Made by a program: the position numbers and the translations under genes
The notes under the pieces: generated by a model
Seen by the model: only the letters and a program-made list of their open reading frames with translations
Databases searched by the model: none
What the model was told of the DNA's origin: nothing
Part shown: piece after piece, positions 1-8,881 of the stretch
Layout of the letters: each line of letters opens with the position of its first letter
Numbering within the stretch: position 1 is the first letter of the stretch
DNA from: an uncultured Muribaculaceae bacterium
GTDB taxonomy: Bacteria; Bacteroidota; Bacteroidia; Bacteroidales; Muribaculaceae
Assembly (NCBI GenBank): GCA_910587425.1
Contig: CAJUKU010000001.1
Location: forward strand, 223,233 to 287,232
Length of the DNA stretch: 64,000 bases
Reading direction: 5' to 3'

Positions 1-1
1 T

Positions 2-865
2 ACGGTGGTGCTCGCGCGCGAGCTCAACCTCGACCAGGTGTCGGCGATACACCGCGCCATCATGGAGGAGCCGATCACCGGTCCCGCCGGCAAGCCTGTG
101 GCGATAGAGATGTTCTGCCACGGGGCGCTCTGCATGGCTGTAAGCGGCAAATGCTACATGAGCCTGCACGAGATGAACTCGTCGGCTAACCGTGGCGCGT
201 GCACGCAGATATGCCGCCGTGCCTACACGCTGACCGATGCCGAGACCGGCGAGCAGCTGACGGTGGATCAGAAATACATCATGTCGCCCAAAGACCTTAA
301 GACGCTCGGTTTCGTCGACCGTCTCGCCGGCGCGGGCGTGCGTGTGCTCAAGATCGAAGGGCGTGCACGCGGACCGGAATATGTGGCGACGGCTGTCCGC
401 GCCTACGACGAGGCTCTGCGCGCCGTGTGCGACGGCACATTCGACGCCGCTCTCGTAGCCCGTCTCGACGAGGAACTAAACAAAATATTCAACCGCGGTT
501 ACTGGAACGGCTACTATCTGGGGCAACGCCTCGGCGAATGGTCGGGCAAATACGGATCGTCGGCAACACGCGTGAAGCGTTACGTGGCTCGCGCACTCCG
601 CTATTTCCCACGCCTCGGCGTGGGTGAGTTCCGCATGGAGGCGGGCGAGCTGAACGTGGGCGACGAGGTGATAGTCACAGGTCCTACGACAGGTGCCCTG
701 ACATTTACCGTCGGCGAGATGCACCGCGACCCACGCAAGGGTGAGGAGACTACGGCTACGGTGTGCAGCACCGTTGTGCGTGGCGACACATTCTCAATGC
801 CGGTGCCGGAGAAAGTGCGCGCATCCGACAGGCTTTATCTTTGGGAACCTACGGATAATAAATAA
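2..865 (+). CDS. Peptidase U32 family protein (TrhP/YegQ-like), 5' end outside window
   Basis: The reading frame is open from the first bases, so this is the last 287 or so residues of a longer protein; family members are usually a little over 400 residues. The segment around residues 35-65 (ElxxFxHGALCMAVSGKCYMS, then NRGACTQICRR) is the diagnostic U32 cysteine-containing region. It is followed by the KxLxxLxxLxxAGVxxLKIEGR pattern and a C-terminal beta-barrel-like domain. U32 proteins of this type (TrhP) take part in prephenate-dependent 5-hydroxyuridine formation in tRNA, and others are annotated as collagenase-like proteases; the sequence alone does not decide between them. The GTG at position 5 is internal and should not be taken as the start. 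A strong hairpin follows the stop. Confidence 0.85.
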   Translation, partial: TVVLARELNLDQVSAIHRAIMEEPITGPAGKPVAIEMFCHGALCMAVSGKCYMSLHEMNSSANRGACTQICRRAYTLTDAETGEQLTVDQKYIMSPKDLKTLGFVDRLAGAGVRVLKIEGRARGPEYVATAVRAYDEALRAVCDGTFDAALVARLDEELNKIFNRGYWNGYYLGQRLGEWSGKYGSSATRVKRYVARALRYFPRLGVGEFRMEAGELNVGDEVIVTGPTTGALTFTVGEMHRDPRKGEETTATVCSTVVRGDTFSMPVPEKVRASDRLYLWEPTDNK

Positions 866-894
866 GGCAAATACGGCTTATACGGCAAATAATG

Positions 895-928
895 CAGCGG
901 TGTGCAAAACTCGTTTTGCACACCGCTG
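895..928. terminator. Perfect 15-bp hairpin after U32 gene
   Basis: Arms 895-909 and 914-928 are exactly complementary around a CTCG tetraloop. It lies between the end of the U32 gene (plus) and the end of the sulfatase gene (minus), so it can serve as a shared terminator for both. There is no long T run on the plus side. Confidence 0.6.
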
Positions 929-975
929 TTGTATCCGTATGGGAGGATGTCGTCAGAATGGTTATGACGGCATTC

Positions 976-2511
976 TCATTCTCGAGGTTCGTCAGGCCAA
1001 GGCAGCGGCTTGCCGGTACGCTTCAAGGCAGGGCGTTTGGCTCCCACGCTGCGGAGGTATTCGCCAAGCTCGCTGCTCAGACGCTTCACCACATCGGGAC
1101 GCTCGGCAGCGAGGTTGTGCTCCTCCCCCATGTCGGCGGGAATGTCATACAGCTCCTTCTCGCCGGTGGGATAGTTATAGATCAGCTTCCAGTTGCCGCG
1201 GCGTATCGCGGTGTTGAGGTCAATGCCGGGACCGGAGAGACCCCACACGTTGGGGAAGTTCCAGTAGAGGGCACGGTCGGCTGACGGATCGCCCGTGCGG
1301 TCGATGAGCGGCACGAAGCTCCTGCCGTCAATCGAATGCCCGTAGTGAGCCGATGAGTCAGGGTCGATTCCCGCCATCTCAAGTATCGATGGGTAGAAAT
1401 CCTCAATGATGATATACTCGTCCACCTGCCCTCCCGGTTTTGTGTGTTTGGGCCACCTGACTATCATAGGCTCGCGTATGCCGCCCTCGTTGAGCGATCC
1501 CTTGCCGGAGCGCAGCGGAGCGTTCTGCGTGTGCATGGCGCCGTCGCGCCACTGACCGCCGGCGGCGAGTCCGCCGTTGTCGCTCATGAATATCACTATC
1601 GTGTTGTCAGCCTCGCCGTTTGCGTCCACCCAGTCGAGGATGTCGCCGAGGCTCTTGTCCATACCCTCCACGAGCGAGGCGTAAGCAGCCTCGCGTGGCG
1701 ACAGACCGCGGTCGAGATGCTTCTGATAGAAACGCACATCGCGGTCGATAGGCACATGCACTGCATAGTGTGCCATATAGAGGAACCATGGCGTGCCGTA
1801 GCGCTTAGCCTGTTCGAGCTGAGCTATAGCCTCCTGCGTGAGTGCCTCAGTGGCGAATGTGCCGGTATCCCAGTATTTTTCCAGTCCCTCGATGGCGAAT
1901 GCCGACGTCGGGTTGCCGTTCTCGTCATGTCCGTAGCGGCGCTCGCTGAGGTATGTGGCGAGACCGCCTATCGCGCTGCCGGCTACGTTTGACTCAAATC
2001 CCCAGTGGTAAGGCGATTCGCCCGGGGTATCGAACGCTCCGAGATGCAGCTTGCCCACGTGCATCGTGTGGTAACCGGCATCCTTCAGCTCCTGAACGAA
2101 CGACGGTCCGACGAAAGTATTGTTTATTCCGGCTACGCGCTGCACGCCGTTGTAGTTCCAGTCGGGTAGGATTATGCTGTCGTTAGCCTCGTCGGTCGTG
2201 CGGTCGCGGTGCAGCGTCCAGTTTGTCACTCCGTGGCGGGCGGCGTTGGCGCCGGTAAAGAGCGAGCAGCGCGACGGCGAACTGATGGCACTGGCGTATG
2301 CCTGGGTGAACTTCACGCCCGATGCCGCGAGACGTTCCATGTTCGGGGTAAGGAACATGCGGTTGTAGGCGGAGGAGTCGGGTGCGAACGGCACCGAGGT
2401 GTCCTGCCACCCCATGTCGTCGACCATGAACAGGATTATGTTGGGCTGCTTCTGTGCGCCATGTGCCGTGGCGGTGATAGCCGCAGCGAGAGGGAGTGCG
2501 AGGGCTTTCAT
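976..2511 (-). CDS. Secreted sulfatase, serine type (arylsulfatase A family)
   Basis: 511 residues with an N-terminal signal peptide (MKALALPLAAAITATAHGA). The N-terminal metal-binding motif NIILFMVDDMGW is followed near residues 76-88 by SSPSRCSLFTG. This fits the sulfatase consensus [C/S]-x-P-S-R-x4-TG with Ser at the position that is oxidised to formylglycine, so activation should need a radical-SAM anaerobic maturase (anSME), which is not in this window. The second metal site IVIFMSDNGG and a C-terminal half typical of polysaccharide sulfatases are present. It probably removes sulfate from host or dietary glycans in the periplasm; the substrate cannot be read from the sequence. It starts 6 bp after the stop of the upstream thioredoxin-fold lipoprotein gene, which suggests co-transcription. 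Confidence 0.9.
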   Translation of the reverse strand: MKALALPLAAAITATAHGAQKQPNIILFMVDDMGWQDTSVPFAPDSSAYNRMFLTPNMERLAASGVKFTQAYASAISSPSRCSLFTGANAARHGVTNWTLHRDRTTDEANDSIILPDWNYNGVQRVAGINNTFVGPSFVQELKDAGYHTMHVGKLHLGAFDTPGESPYHWGFESNVAGSAIGGLATYLSERRYGHDENGNPTSAFAIEGLEKYWDTGTFATEALTQEAIAQLEQAKRYGTPWFLYMAHYAVHVPIDRDVRFYQKHLDRGLSPREAAYASLVEGMDKSLGDILDWVDANGEADNTIVIFMSDNGGLAAGGQWRDGAMHTQNAPLRSGKGSLNEGGIREPMIVRWPKHTKPGGQVDEYIIIEDFYPSILEMAGIDPDSSAHYGHSIDGRSFVPLIDRTGDPSADRALYWNFPNVWGLSGPGIDLNTAIRRGNWKLIYNYPTGEKELYDIPADMGEEHNLAAERPDVVKRLSSELGEYLRSVGAKRPALKRTGKPLPWPDEPRE

Positions 2512-2517
2512 CGTTTA

Positions 2518-3606
2518 TCAGAGATATTTGCGGAGAGTCTGTTCGATCTTCGAGGCGTCGGTCACGCGCTCACGGATCTCACCGTCGACTATCACGAACA
2601 GTGCTGGAAGAGAGCCTACGTTGTAACGCAGCAGATTGTCGAGACCGTCGGCAGATGAGTTGTAGACAGTCACCCACGGAAGGTTCTTAGCCGACGAGCG
2701 CCAGCGGTACTCGTTGTCATCAAAGCTTATCTGGTAGATCTCAAGTCCCTTGGGATTGTAATCGGTGTAGAGGCGGTTGAGTTCGGCATTGTAGGCGGGT
2801 GATGCCTCAGCCTCGTAGACGGTGAAGTTGAGCAGCACCACGCGGTTGTCGGCGGCAGCCTGACGGAGCGACTGCTCCTTGCCGGTGTTGTCGTATAGCT
2901 TGATCTCCAGCAGCGAAGCCTCCTCGGCGGCTATGGTGTCAAGCGGGCTCGCCGAGGTGCGCGGACGGTTGGCAAGGAACAGCGAGCGCAGGAACGCTGT
3001 GCGCGGATCATTGGGGCGCATCTCGTTGTATGCGTTGGCGATGGCACCGATTATGCGGTTGTCAGCCTTGTTGCCGGGGTTGTAGAGAGGCATGCCGCCC
3101 ACACGCTTGTTGAGCAGGTAGTAGCTCACGATTCCCGCAGGATCGCCGAGCATCATGCGTCCGAGCTCACGCTTGAGCGTGGTGTCGTTGGCGAGCGATG
3201 CCGCTCCGTGCTGGGCGGCGGCGGTCATCACACGGCGGTCGACATTCATCAGCATCTCAGCCGTAGGAGTGCCGCTGAGCGTATAGTCGCGGTCGAAACC
3301 GTCGGCTTTCGCCATGACACTCACGGTCTCTATGCTGTCGATTGGGAAATAGAGGGTCTTGTCGGCGAGGCGCAGACGGTAGATGTCGGGATAGCCGATT
3401 GCTGCATGCGAGATCTTGAATTTTCCGGTGGACGGGAGCGTCACGGAGTCAAGCGGATACCATCTGCCGTTTGTCGACGCCTCGAGAATCATTGTCTGTC
3501 CCTCGGCACCGTCGATCTGTCCGGTGACGGTCCATTCACCCTTGCCTCCGCACGCCGCGAGGGCTGCGAGAGCTGCGGCAGCGATATATCGGAATGTTTT
3601 TTTCAT
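2518..3606 (-). CDS. Thioredoxin-fold lipoprotein with DUF4369-like N-terminus, no CxxC
   Basis: The start is placed at 3606 because MKKTFRYIAAAALAALAACGG is a clear lipoprotein signal (lipobox AAC); the frame is open further upstream but that part covers the promoter. About 362 residues: lipid-anchored Cys, a beta-rich domain resembling DUF4369 (TVTGQIDGAEGQTMILE...), then a thioredoxin/TlpA-like fold. The strand VVLLNFTVYEAEASPAYN replaces the usual WCxxC motif, so classical thiol-disulfide exchange is unlikely. The conserved cis-Pro region is present (VGSLPALFVI). Such proteins are common in Bacteroidales envelopes, but their role is unknown. It is the first gene of a two-gene unit with the sulfatase. 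Confidence 0.8.
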   Translation of the reverse strand: MKKTFRYIAAAALAALAACGGKGEWTVTGQIDGAEGQTMILEASTNGRWYPLDSVTLPSTGKFKISHAAIGYPDIYRLRLADKTLYFPIDSIETVSVMAKADGFDRDYTLSGTPTAEMLMNVDRRVMTAAAQHGAASLANDTTLKRELGRMMLGDPAGIVSYYLLNKRVGGMPLYNPGNKADNRIIGAIANAYNEMRPNDPRTAFLRSLFLANRPRTSASPLDTIAAEEASLLEIKLYDNTGKEQSLRQAAADNRVVLLNFTVYEAEASPAYNAELNRLYTDYNPKGLEIYQISFDDNEYRWRSSAKNLPWVTVYNSSADGLDNLLRYNVGSLPALFVIVDGEIRERVTDASKIEQTLRKYL

Positions 3607-3709
3607 AACTGTTGGTGTAGTGATAGTACGTGGTAAATGAGGTATGTTTATCCCCTGCCTGACAGAGGGTTGCGCAAGTGCCTGCGGCACATTTCCGCAA
3701 ACTATCCGC

Positions 3710-3717
3710 AAAGTTAC
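3710..3717 (-). promoter_or_regulatory. -7 box TAACTTTG for the lipoprotein-sulfatase unit
   Basis: On the minus strand the sequence reads TAACTTTGC, an exact match to the Bacteroidetes -7 consensus TAnnTTTG. It lies about 104 nt upstream of the lipoprotein ATG. No good -33 TTTG at 19-21 bp was seen. Confidence 0.6.
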
Positions 3718-3768
3718 AAAAGTTTTCCGATTTTCACTCATATTTAACGTTCTCCACCAAGAGCACAC

Positions 3769-3818
3769 TGAGTACGGGGCGGATACATATTTCAGTCCTT
3801 AGGATGAAATTGTCTCCG
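3769..3818. repeat. 50-bp imperfect palindrome, copy 1
   Basis: The element begins TGAGTAC, continues GGGCGGA(T/G)ACATATTT and ends ATTGTCTCCG. Its left part (CGGATACATATTTCA) is roughly complementary to its right part (TGAAATTGTCTCCG). A second copy of exactly the same length lies at 21188-21237, also intergenic. Confidence 0.7.
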
Positions 3819-3839
3819 TTATTCATATGCTATATGCAA

Positions 3840-3897
3840 ACAGGCTGACCGAAGGTAGGCTGCGCTGCGCTCACGCCATACCTCCGCCCCTACAACC
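3840..3897 (+). repeat. REP-like palindromic repeat, copy A
   Basis: Starts ACAGGCTGACCGAAGGTAGG and ends CATACCTCCGCCCCTACAACC. The segment GGTAGGC...GCCATACC can fold into a hairpin. It matches, in inverse orientation, 62293-62350 (same CTGCGCTGCGCT loop) and, in the same orientation, the shorter copy at 62395-62432. All copies lie between genes. Confidence 0.75.
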
Positions 3898-3965
3898 GAC
3901 CCCACTACCACCCTCTTTCCGCTATCTATCTCCGCTCCCATAGCGGCATTTTCACAGATTTTCGC

Positions 3966-3973
3966 TAACTTTG
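3966..3973 (+). promoter_or_regulatory. -7 box TAACTTTG just upstream of lipid kinase start
   Basis: TAACTTTGC matches the TAnnTTTG consensus exactly and ends 9 nt before the ATG at 3983. Transcription should begin only a few nucleotides before the start codon, so the mRNA is probably leaderless or nearly so. This also rules out the in-frame TTG at 3971, which lies inside the box. Confidence 0.65.
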
Positions 3974-3982
3974 CCGACGGAT

Positions 3983-4951
3983 ATGGACAACAAATGCCTG
4001 CTCATAATCAACCCGATTTCCGGTACCACCAACAAGCGTGGTCTCGACAAGCGCGTCGCACGGCGCCTTGAATCGCTCGGACTCGAGATAGAAACCGCCT
4101 GGACAACAGCCCGCGGCGATGCCACACGCCTCGCCGGACGTGCCGTAGCCGAGGGCTATCATACTGTCATTGCCGCCGGAGGCGACGGCACCGTCAACGA
4201 GACCGCACGCGCACTGTGCGGCTCCGACGTGCGCCTCGGCATAATACCCTGCGGCTCAGGCAATGGACTCGCACGCCACCTCGACATTCCAATCGACATC
4301 GAGGGTGCGCTCGACATCATAGCCGCTGACTGCCCGGTGGCATGCGACTACGGCACTGTCAACAGCCAGCCGTTCTTCTGCACATTCGGCGTAGGCTTCG
4401 ATGCCGCCGTAAGCCACAAGTTCGCACGGCAGCGCCGCCGCGGTCCCCTCTCCTACCTCCACAGCACATTCCGCGAGTTCGTCAAGTATCATGCCGACGA
4501 ATACACCATCTCAGCCAACGGACAGCTCCTCACCGAGCGTGCGTTCCTCGTGGCGGTATGCAACGCGTCGCAGTACGGCAACAACGCCTACATCGCACCC
4601 CACGCATCCATGACCGACGGACTGCTCGACGTCACCATTGTGCACCAGGGTAACCCGCTCACCACCGCACTCGTGGGTGTTGACCTGCTCACCGGCTACA
4701 TAGACCGCAACATCCTCATCCACACATTCCGCACATCGGCGGCTACGATCTCGCGGACCGACAAGGGACCCGCACATATCGACGGTGAACCGCTCGTGCT
4801 TCCGGAAACCATCGAGGTGGCATGTCATCCACGCCAGCTCACAATATATACCAACCCAAACGAGCGCCCGTTCCGGCCTATTCTCACGCCGCTGTCATCG
4901 ATGCTGCGCGACTTCCGACTCGCCGCCGGACGCCTTTTCCACCATAATTAG
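3983..4951 (+). CDS. Diacylglycerol/lipid kinase family protein (YegS/DagK-like)
   Basis: 322 residues from the ATG at 3983. The N-terminal nucleotide-binding domain shows LLIINPISGT near the start and the family signature AAGGDGTVNE followed by GIIPCGSGNGLARHL. The C-terminal beta-sandwich carries the usual HIDGEPL motif. The family phosphorylates lipids such as diacylglycerol at the cytoplasmic face of the membrane using ATP and Mg2+. The exact lipid is not determined here. It stands immediately upstream of ychF (15-bp gap) and may be transcribed with it. Confidence 0.88.
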   Translation: MDNKCLLIINPISGTTNKRGLDKRVARRLESLGLEIETAWTTARGDATRLAGRAVAEGYHTVIAAGGDGTVNETARALCGSDVRLGIIPCGSGNGLARHLDIPIDIEGALDIIAADCPVACDYGTVNSQPFFCTFGVGFDAAVSHKFARQRRRGPLSYLHSTFREFVKYHADEYTISANGQLLTERAFLVAVCNASQYGNNAYIAPHASMTDGLLDVTIVHQGNPLTTALVGVDLLTGYIDRNILIHTFRTSAATISRTDKGPAHIDGEPLVLPETIEVACHPRQLTIYTNPNERPFRPILTPLSSMLRDFRLAAGRLFHHN

Positions 4952-4965
4952 AATATACTCACCCT

Positions 4966-6069
4966 ATGGCACTACAATGCGGTATAGTAGGACTCCCCAA
5001 CGTGGGAAAATCCACACTCTTCAATTGTCTCTCAAACGCCAAGGCACAATCTGCCAACTTCCCCTTCTGCACAATCGAGCCTAACGTAGGCGTGATCACC
5101 GTGCCCGACGACCGCCTGACGCGTCTCGTCGAGATCTGCAAGCCGCGGAGCGTCGTTCCCGCGACAGTGGAGATCGTCGACATCGCCGGACTCGTAAAGG
5201 GTGCGAGCAAGGGCGAGGGTCTCGGCAACAAATTCCTCGCCAACATCCGCGAGACCGACGCCATAATCCATGTGCTCCGCTGCTTCGACGACGACAACAT
5301 TACCCACGTCGACGGATCCGTCGACCCTGTGCGCGACAAGGAGATCATCGACTATGAGCTGATGGTCAAGGACCTGGAGACGGTGGAGAGCCGCATGGCA
5401 CGCACCCTCAAACAGGCACAGACCGGCGGCGACAAGAATGCCCGCATGCAGTATGAGGTGCTGGCACGCTACAAGGAGGCGCTCGACGCCGGACGCCCCG
5501 CACGCTCCGTAAAATTCGACACTCCCGATGAGCGCCGCTTCGCACGCGAACTGTTCCTGCTCACCGACAAACCGGTGCTCTACGTCTGCAATGTCGACGA
5601 TGCATCGGCAGCCACAGGCAACGCATACGTCGACGCCGTGCGCCGCGCCACTGAGGGTGAGGACGCCCAGATACTCATCGTCGCCGCACAGACAGAGGCG
5701 GAGATCGCCGAGTTCGAGACTTTCGAGGAGCGCCGTGAGTTCCTTGAGTCGATCGGGCTCCAGGAATCAGGCGTCGCACGCCTGATCCGCGCCGCCTACG
5801 CACTTCTCGACCTGCAGACCTACTTCACAGCCGGCGCCGACGAGGTGCGTGCATGGACATTCCTCCGCGGCAGCAAGGCTCCCCAGTGCGCCGGCATAAT
5901 CCACACCGACTTCGAGAAAGGCTTCATCCGCGCCGAAGTGATCAAATACGATGATTACGTGACCCTCGGATCGGAGGCTGCCGTGCGTGCCGCCGGAAAG
6001 ATGGGTGTGGAAGGCAAGGAATATGTTGTTGCCGACGGCGACATCATGCACTTCCTCTTCAACGTCTGA
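4966..6069 (+). CDS. ychF: Redox-regulated/ribosome-associated ATPase of the Obg family, YchF
   Basis: 367 residues, the usual length for YchF. P-loop GLPNVGKST is at residues 9-17, FPFCTIEPNVG is the switch region, and DIAGLV is the G3 motif. The G4 region reads CNVDD rather than NKxD, as expected for YchF, which prefers ATP to GTP. A coiled-coil insertion occupies about residues 130-200 and a TGS domain the last 85 residues (FLRGSKAPQCAGIIHTDFEKGFIRAEV). YchF proteins bind ribosomes and are linked to stress responses and translation. The gene is followed 26 bp later by polA. Confidence 0.95.
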   Translation: MALQCGIVGLPNVGKSTLFNCLSNAKAQSANFPFCTIEPNVGVITVPDDRLTRLVEICKPRSVVPATVEIVDIAGLVKGASKGEGLGNKFLANIRETDAIIHVLRCFDDDNITHVDGSVDPVRDKEIIDYELMVKDLETVESRMARTLKQAQTGGDKNARMQYEVLARYKEALDAGRPARSVKFDTPDERRFARELFLLTDKPVLYVCNVDDASAATGNAYVDAVRRATEGEDAQILIVAAQTEAEIAEFETFEERREFLESIGLQESGVARLIRAAYALLDLQTYFTAGADEVRAWTFLRGSKAPQCAGIIHTDFEKGFIRAEVIKYDDYVTLGSEAAVRAAGKMGVEGKEYVVADGDIMHFLFNV

Positions 6070-6095
6070 CCACCATACCCTGTAAAAGCCCCGCC

Positions 6096-8849
6096 ATGGA
6101 AGACAAACGCCTTTTTCTGCTCGACGCCTACGCCCTGATCTACCGCGCCTACTACGCGATGATCCGCTCACCGAGGATGACCACCAAGGGACTCAACACG
6201 TCGGCGATATTCGGATTCGTCAACACACTCGAGGAGGTGCTGCGCAAGCAGAACCCCACTCATATCGCTGTGTGCTTCGACCCGAAAGGCGACACATTCC
6301 GGCATGAGGCATACACCGAGTACAAGGCGGGACGCGACAAGCAGCCGGAGGACATCACCCTCTCGCTCCCATACATACACCGCATACTCGAAGCCTACCG
6401 CATACCAGCCATAGAGGTGCCCGGCTATGAGGCTGACGATGTGATCGGCACACTCTCACGCCATGCCGAGGAGCAGGGATTCATCACCTACATGATGACC
6501 CCCGACAAAGACTACGGGCAACTCGTCACTGACCGCGTGCTGCAATACGTGCCCGCACGCAGCGGCGGCGACGCCGAGGTGCGCGGACCGCAGCAGGTAT
6601 GCGACCGCTACGGCATAAACTCACCGGTACAGGTCATCGACCTCCTCGCACTCGAGGGGGACGCCTCCGACAACATTCCCGGCTGTCCGGGTGTCGGCGA
6701 GAAGACCGCCGTGTCGCTCATCCGCGACTGGGGATCGGTGGAGAATCTGCTCGACCACACAGCCGATCTGCGGGGAGCGATAGCACGCAAGGTGACCGAC
6801 AATGCTGAGAAGATCCGCTTCTCAAAGTTCCTCGCCACGATCAAGACCGACGTGCCGATACCTGCGGGAATCACTATCGACGGCATGAGCCGGGGAGAGA
6901 TCAATGCCCCCGCACTCGCTGAAGTCTACCGTGAACTCGAGTTCCGCACATTCCTGCGCCGTCTCGAGACTACCAACCCTGAGATCAAAGGGAGCACAGC
7001 GAAATCTGCCGAAACGGCGGCAAAGCGCGACGACGGTTTCGTGGGCTCGCTATTCGACGAACCTACTCCCGATGGCGAAACCGTCCCGGCGGTGCTGACA
7101 TCGCTTGCCGACACTCCCCACTCATTCACTACCGCATCCACACCCGCCGAAGTCGCCGAAGCCGTGAGCCGCGCCGGCAACTCACGCCGCGTGGCTATAG
7201 CGCTCGATGCCGATGGCACCCAGCCTATGACCGCCTCTCTCCAGGCAATAGCACTCAGCTCTGCCGCAGGTAATGCCGTCTATATCCCCCTCCCCGACGA
7301 GGATACCCGGCGCCGCGAGATAGCCGTCATGCTCGAACCATTGTTCGGCAAAGGCACGACTATCGTTAGCCACGACATAAAGCGCGACATGATATTGCTC
7401 CGCCGCGTGGGATTGTACCTCAACGCTCCCTACTACGACACCTCCGTGGCACACTATCTCCTCGATCCGGAGATGAAGCACACTCTTGAGGCTGTAGCCG
7501 CACGCTATCTCGACTATCAGTTTCTCCTCGACGATGCACCCGCATCCGACCGTTTGTGCGAGGCTGCCGCAGTGACGCTACGGCTGTTCGCCAAGCTTGA
7601 CCTGCTCGTGCATGAGCAGGAACTGCAGCCGCTGCTCGACGACATAGAACTGCCGCTCACCGCAGTGCTCGCCGACATGGAGTGGACCGGCGTGCGCATC
7701 GACAGCACCGACCTCGCGCGCCTCTCGGCAGAGTTCACCTCCCGCCTCGAGGATATGGAGCAGGAGATCTACAACCTCGCCGGACGTAGTTTCAACATAT
7801 CATCGCCCGCGCAGGTTGGCGAGGTGCTTTTCGACCACCTGCAGCTCATGGAGGGTGCCAAACGCACCAAGAAAGGCTCATACAGCACCACCGAGGAGAT
7901 TCTTGAGAAACTGCGTCCTGTGCACCCCATCGTGGATCTGATACTCCGCTACCGGGCGCTGCGCAAACTGCTCACCACCTACGTCAACGCACTCCCGGCG
8001 CTCGTCAACCCGACCACCGGAAAAATACATACATCCTACAACCAGACCGTAACCGCCACCGGGCGCATATCGTCGACCAACCCCAACTTGCAGAACATAC
8101 CGATCCGTTCCGACGACGGTCGTGAGATCCGCCGCGCGTTCATCCCCGAGCCGGGGCATCTCATAATGAGCGCCGACTACTCGCAGATCGAGCTGCGCCT
8201 TATCGCCGATCTCAGCGGTGACCAGGCGATGATTGAGGCATTCCATTCGGGAGCCGACATACATCGCGCTACTGCCGCAAAGATCTACCACGAGCGGCTG
8301 GAGGATGTCACCGACACACAGCGGCGCAATGCCAAGACCGCCAATTTCGGCATTTCGTACGGCATCTCGGCATTCGGGCTCTCCGAGCGCCTCGGCATAC
8401 CCCGCTCGGAAGCGAAAATGCTCATCGACGGCTATTTCGCATCCTACCCGAAAGTCGCCGAATATCTGGAGAGCAACCGTGCGATGGCACGCGAGAAAGG
8501 CTATGTGACCACTATCATGGGGCGCAAACGCATGATTCCGGAGATCAACAGCCGCAGTGCCGTTGTGCGCGGATATGCCGAACGTAATGCCATCAACGCA
8601 CCTGTCCAGGGATCAGCCGCCGACATTATCAAGGCGGCGATGGTAGCGATAGCACGCGCCATAAGCGCAGAAGGACTCGGGTCACGCATGATCATGCAGG
8701 TACACGACGAACTTGTTTTCGACGTTGTCCCCGAAGAGCTGCCACGCCTGCAGGAACTCGTCACATCATTAATGGAGAACGCCTACAACGGTCACGTACG
8801 CCTCGATGTGGCGTCGGGCGTGGGCGAGAACTGGCTGCAGGCACACTGA
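6096..8849 (+). CDS. polA: DNA polymerase I
   Basis: 917 residues with three domains. The 5'-3' exonuclease occupies about 1-290 (LLDAYALIYRAYYA, YEADDVIGTL, GDASDNIPGCPGVGEKTA). A proofreading-type domain occupies about 360-530 and the polymerase domain about 560-917. Polymerase motifs are intact: motif A DYSQIELRL, the O-helix RRNAKTANFGISYG with Phe at the position that disfavours dideoxynucleotides, and motif C MQVHDELVFD. The 3'-5' exonuclease site looks damaged. Exo I reads LDAD (Glu to Asp), Exo II keeps KRD, but Exo III reads CEAAAVTL, lacking both the Tyr and the metal-binding Asp of YxxxD. The protein should still remove primers and fill gaps, while editing is doubtful. Confidence 0.96.
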   Translation: MEDKRLFLLDAYALIYRAYYAMIRSPRMTTKGLNTSAIFGFVNTLEEVLRKQNPTHIAVCFDPKGDTFRHEAYTEYKAGRDKQPEDITLSLPYIHRILEAYRIPAIEVPGYEADDVIGTLSRHAEEQGFITYMMTPDKDYGQLVTDRVLQYVPARSGGDAEVRGPQQVCDRYGINSPVQVIDLLALEGDASDNIPGCPGVGEKTAVSLIRDWGSVENLLDHTADLRGAIARKVTDNAEKIRFSKFLATIKTDVPIPAGITIDGMSRGEINAPALAEVYRELEFRTFLRRLETTNPEIKGSTAKSAETAAKRDDGFVGSLFDEPTPDGETVPAVLTSLADTPHSFTTASTPAEVAEAVSRAGNSRRVAIALDADGTQPMTASLQAIALSSAAGNAVYIPLPDEDTRRREIAVMLEPLFGKGTTIVSHDIKRDMILLRRVGLYLNAPYYDTSVAHYLLDPEMKHTLEAVAARYLDYQFLLDDAPASDRLCEAAAVTLRLFAKLDLLVHEQELQPLLDDIELPLTAVLADMEWTGVRIDSTDLARLSAEFTSRLEDMEQEIYNLAGRSFNISSPAQVGEVLFDHLQLMEGAKRTKKGSYSTTEEILEKLRPVHPIVDLILRYRALRKLLTTYVNALPALVNPTTGKIHTSYNQTVTATGRISSTNPNLQNIPIRSDDGREIRRAFIPEPGHLIMSADYSQIELRLIADLSGDQAMIEAFHSGADIHRATAAKIYHERLEDVTDTQRRNAKTANFGISYGISAFGLSERLGIPRSEAKMLIDGYFASYPKVAEYLESNRAMAREKGYVTTIMGRKRMIPEINSRSAVVRGYAERNAINAPVQGSAADIIKAAMVAIARAISAEGLGSRMIMQVHDELVFDVVPEELPRLQELVTSLMENAYNGHVRLDVASGVGENWLQAH

Positions 8850-8881
8850 CCACGAACGCATAACATAAACATCAATCGAGC

